Part shown: positions 40,643 to 41,442 of the stretch, one piece after another
Numbering within the stretch: position 1 is the first letter of the stretch
How the letters are laid out: each line of letters opens with the position of its first letter
Origin: a bacterium
GTDB lineage: Bacteria; Cyanobacteriota; Vampirovibrionia; Gastranaerophilales; Gastranaerophilaceae
NCBI GenBank assembly: GCA_017541465.1
Contig: JAFXYZ010000004.1
Location: forward strand, 1 to 41,442
DNA length: 41,442 bases
Direction: 5' to 3'
Position numbers and translations under genes: made by a program
Notes under the pieces: generated by a model
The model's input: the letters and a program-made list of their open reading frames with translations, nothing else
Databases searched by the model: none
Told to the model about the DNA's origin: nothing

Positions 40643-40714
40643 GCCCTTGTGGCGCAGGGGTAGCGCATTCCCTTGGTAAGGGAAAGGCCACGGGTTCAAA
40701 TCCCGTCAAGGGCT
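40643..40714 (+). tRNA. tRNA-Thr (anticodon GGT)
   Basis: 72-nt cloverleaf. Acceptor GCCCTTG / CAAGGGC; anticodon stem TTCCC / GGGAA with loop TTGGTAA; T loop GTTCAAATC. Discriminator T; no encoded CCA. Confidence 0.95.
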
Positions 40715-40755
40715 AATTTAAAAAATAACCTAAGAAAAATAGGATATACAGTTAG

Positions 40756-40761
40756 TATAAT
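40756..40761 (+). promoter_or_regulatory. Possible -10 box for tuf
   Basis: TATAAT at 40756-40761, 21 bases before the tuf ATG and just before its SD. No good -35. The gene may also be read from the tRNA promoter. Confidence 0.4.
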
Positions 40762-40782
40762 TTAGAAAAGGAGTTAAAACTC

Positions 40783-41442
40783 ATGGCACGCGAAAAGTTT
40801 GAAAGAACGAAACCGCACGTTAATATTGGTACCGTTGGACACGTTGACCACGGTAAAACAACATTAACTGCTGCTATTACCGCTTGTATGGCTGCTGTAG
40901 GTCAGGCTCAGGCAAAGAAATTTGATGAAATTGACTCAGCTCCTGAAGAAAAAGCAAGAGGTATTACGATTTCTACAGCACACGTAGAATATGAAACAGA
41001 AAAAAGACACTATGCACACGTTGACTGCCCGGGCCACGCTGACTATGTTAAAAATATGATTACTGGTGCAGCTCAAATGGACGGAGCAATCTTAGTTATT
41101 GCTGCTACAGACGGTGCAATGCCTCAGACAAGAGAACACATCTTGTTAGCAAGACAGGTTGGTGTTCCTAAATTGGTAGTCTTCCTTAACAAATGCGATG
41201 CAGTTGAAGACGAAGAATTGCTTGAACTCGTTGAAATGGAAGTTAGAGAACTTCTTACTTCTTATGAATTTGACGGTGACAACATTCCGTTTATTCACGG
41301 TTCAGCTCTTAAAGCATTGGAAGCTGTTCAAGCTAATCCGAACATCCAAAGAGGTCAAGACAAATGGGTTGACAAGATTTGGGAACTTATGGATGCAGTT
41401 GATACATACTTCCCGACTCCTGAACGTGATTTAGACAAGCCG
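40783..41442 (+). CDS. tuf: Elongation factor Tu, 3' end outside window
   Basis: The first 220 codons of EF-Tu, open to the window end. Residues [16 protein letters not shown], then G1 GHVDHGKT (19-26), switch II DCPGH (81-85) and NKCD (136-139) identify it. EF-Tu carries aminoacyl-tRNA to the ribosome. ATG with AAAAGGAG upstream. It follows tRNA-Thr, tRNA-Tyr and tRNA-Thr, an order also known before tufB in E. coli. Confidence 0.97.
   Translation, partial: MAREKFERTKPHVNIGTVGHVDHGKTTLTAAITACMAAVGQAQAKKFDEIDSAPEEKARGITISTAHVEYETEKRHYAHVDCPGHADYVKNMITGAAQMDGAILVIAATDGAMPQTREHILLARQVGVPKLVVFLNKCDAVEDEELLELVEMEVRELLTSYEFDGDNIPFIHGSALKALEAVQANPNIQRGQDKWVDKIWELMDAVDTYFPTPERDLDKP

Overview
The window looks like chromosomal DNA from a low-GC, non-photosynthetic relative of the Cyanobacteria, most likely a gut-type Melainabacterium (Vampirovibrionia, order Gastranaerophilales). 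This is inferred from gene style, not from a marker-gene comparison. The supporting signs are two prepilins with the AFTLAEVLITL signal, a long NusB, a YvcK with a membrane-anchored N-terminus, scattered flagellar genes beside ordinary housekeeping genes, frequent TTG starts, and GTAG-headed hairpin repeats like those of cyanobacteria. No plasmid, intact prophage, insertion sequence or CRISPR array is visible.

Layout. 1-3.1 kb: a 5'-truncated prepilin, a lipoprotein and uvrC. 3.3-4.9 kb: two overlapping uncharacterised membrane-associated genes. 5.0-7.1 kb (minus): an unusual soluble protein joining a DUF4177-like domain to a FlhA-type cytoplasmic domain, and clpP. 7.2-9.6 kb: proB-proA, with proB apparently leaderless. 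9.7-11.7 kb: a glycine-zipper protein, a strongly structured RNA of about 185 nt that also holds a 22-codon hydrophobic ORF, and dut. 11.8-12.4 kb (minus): secG and a DUF167 gene. 12.4-13.3 kb: a second prepilin whose leader is split by a C8 tract, with three hairpins before the mature coding region. 13.4-16.7 kb: an operon of a HAD phosphatase, a class III aminotransferase, a cysteine-nucleophile alpha/beta hydrolase and a small membrane protein. 16.7-21.1 kb: a ribbon-helix-helix regulator, a small unknown gene, tandem paralogous polytopic membrane proteins and an unknown gene overlapping mnmA tail to tail. 21.1-23.5 kb: mnmA and ctpA diverge. 23.5-23.8 kb holds repeats only. 23.8-30.4 kb (minus): two related small proteins, then nnrD, trmL, pgsA, a sugar-type oxidoreductase, a sensor kinase and a ferredoxin-nitroreductase. 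30.5-32.1 kb: nusB and ftsY. 32.1-32.55 kb: debris of phage head genes and a candidate small RNA. 32.55-34.5 kb (minus): fliJ, a FliK-like gene and a hook/rod gene. 34.75-39.9 kb: a pxpA-like gene, yvcK, panB, a small membrane protein, panC and a related membrane protein. 40-41.4 kb: trxA, then tRNA-Thr, tRNA-Tyr, tRNA-Thr and the start of tuf.

Working together: proB/proA make the first proline intermediates; panB/panC make pantothenate from ketoisovalerate and beta-alanine; uvrC and dut serve genome maintenance; nusB, mnmA, trmL, the tRNAs and tuf serve RNA and translation; secG, ftsY, ctpA and clpP serve export and proteolysis. The three flagellar genes and the orphan FlhA-like domain imply a flagellar-type export machine whose other parts lie elsewhere.

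The observations most worth following up are the C8 tract that appears to switch a prepilin leader in and out of frame (with a matching C8 in the first prepilin), the SD-sequestered structured RNA with end-to-end pairing at 11.0-11.2 kb, the DUF4177-FlhA fusion, the GTAG-headed REP family, and the phage relic with a nearby small-RNA candidate after ftsY.
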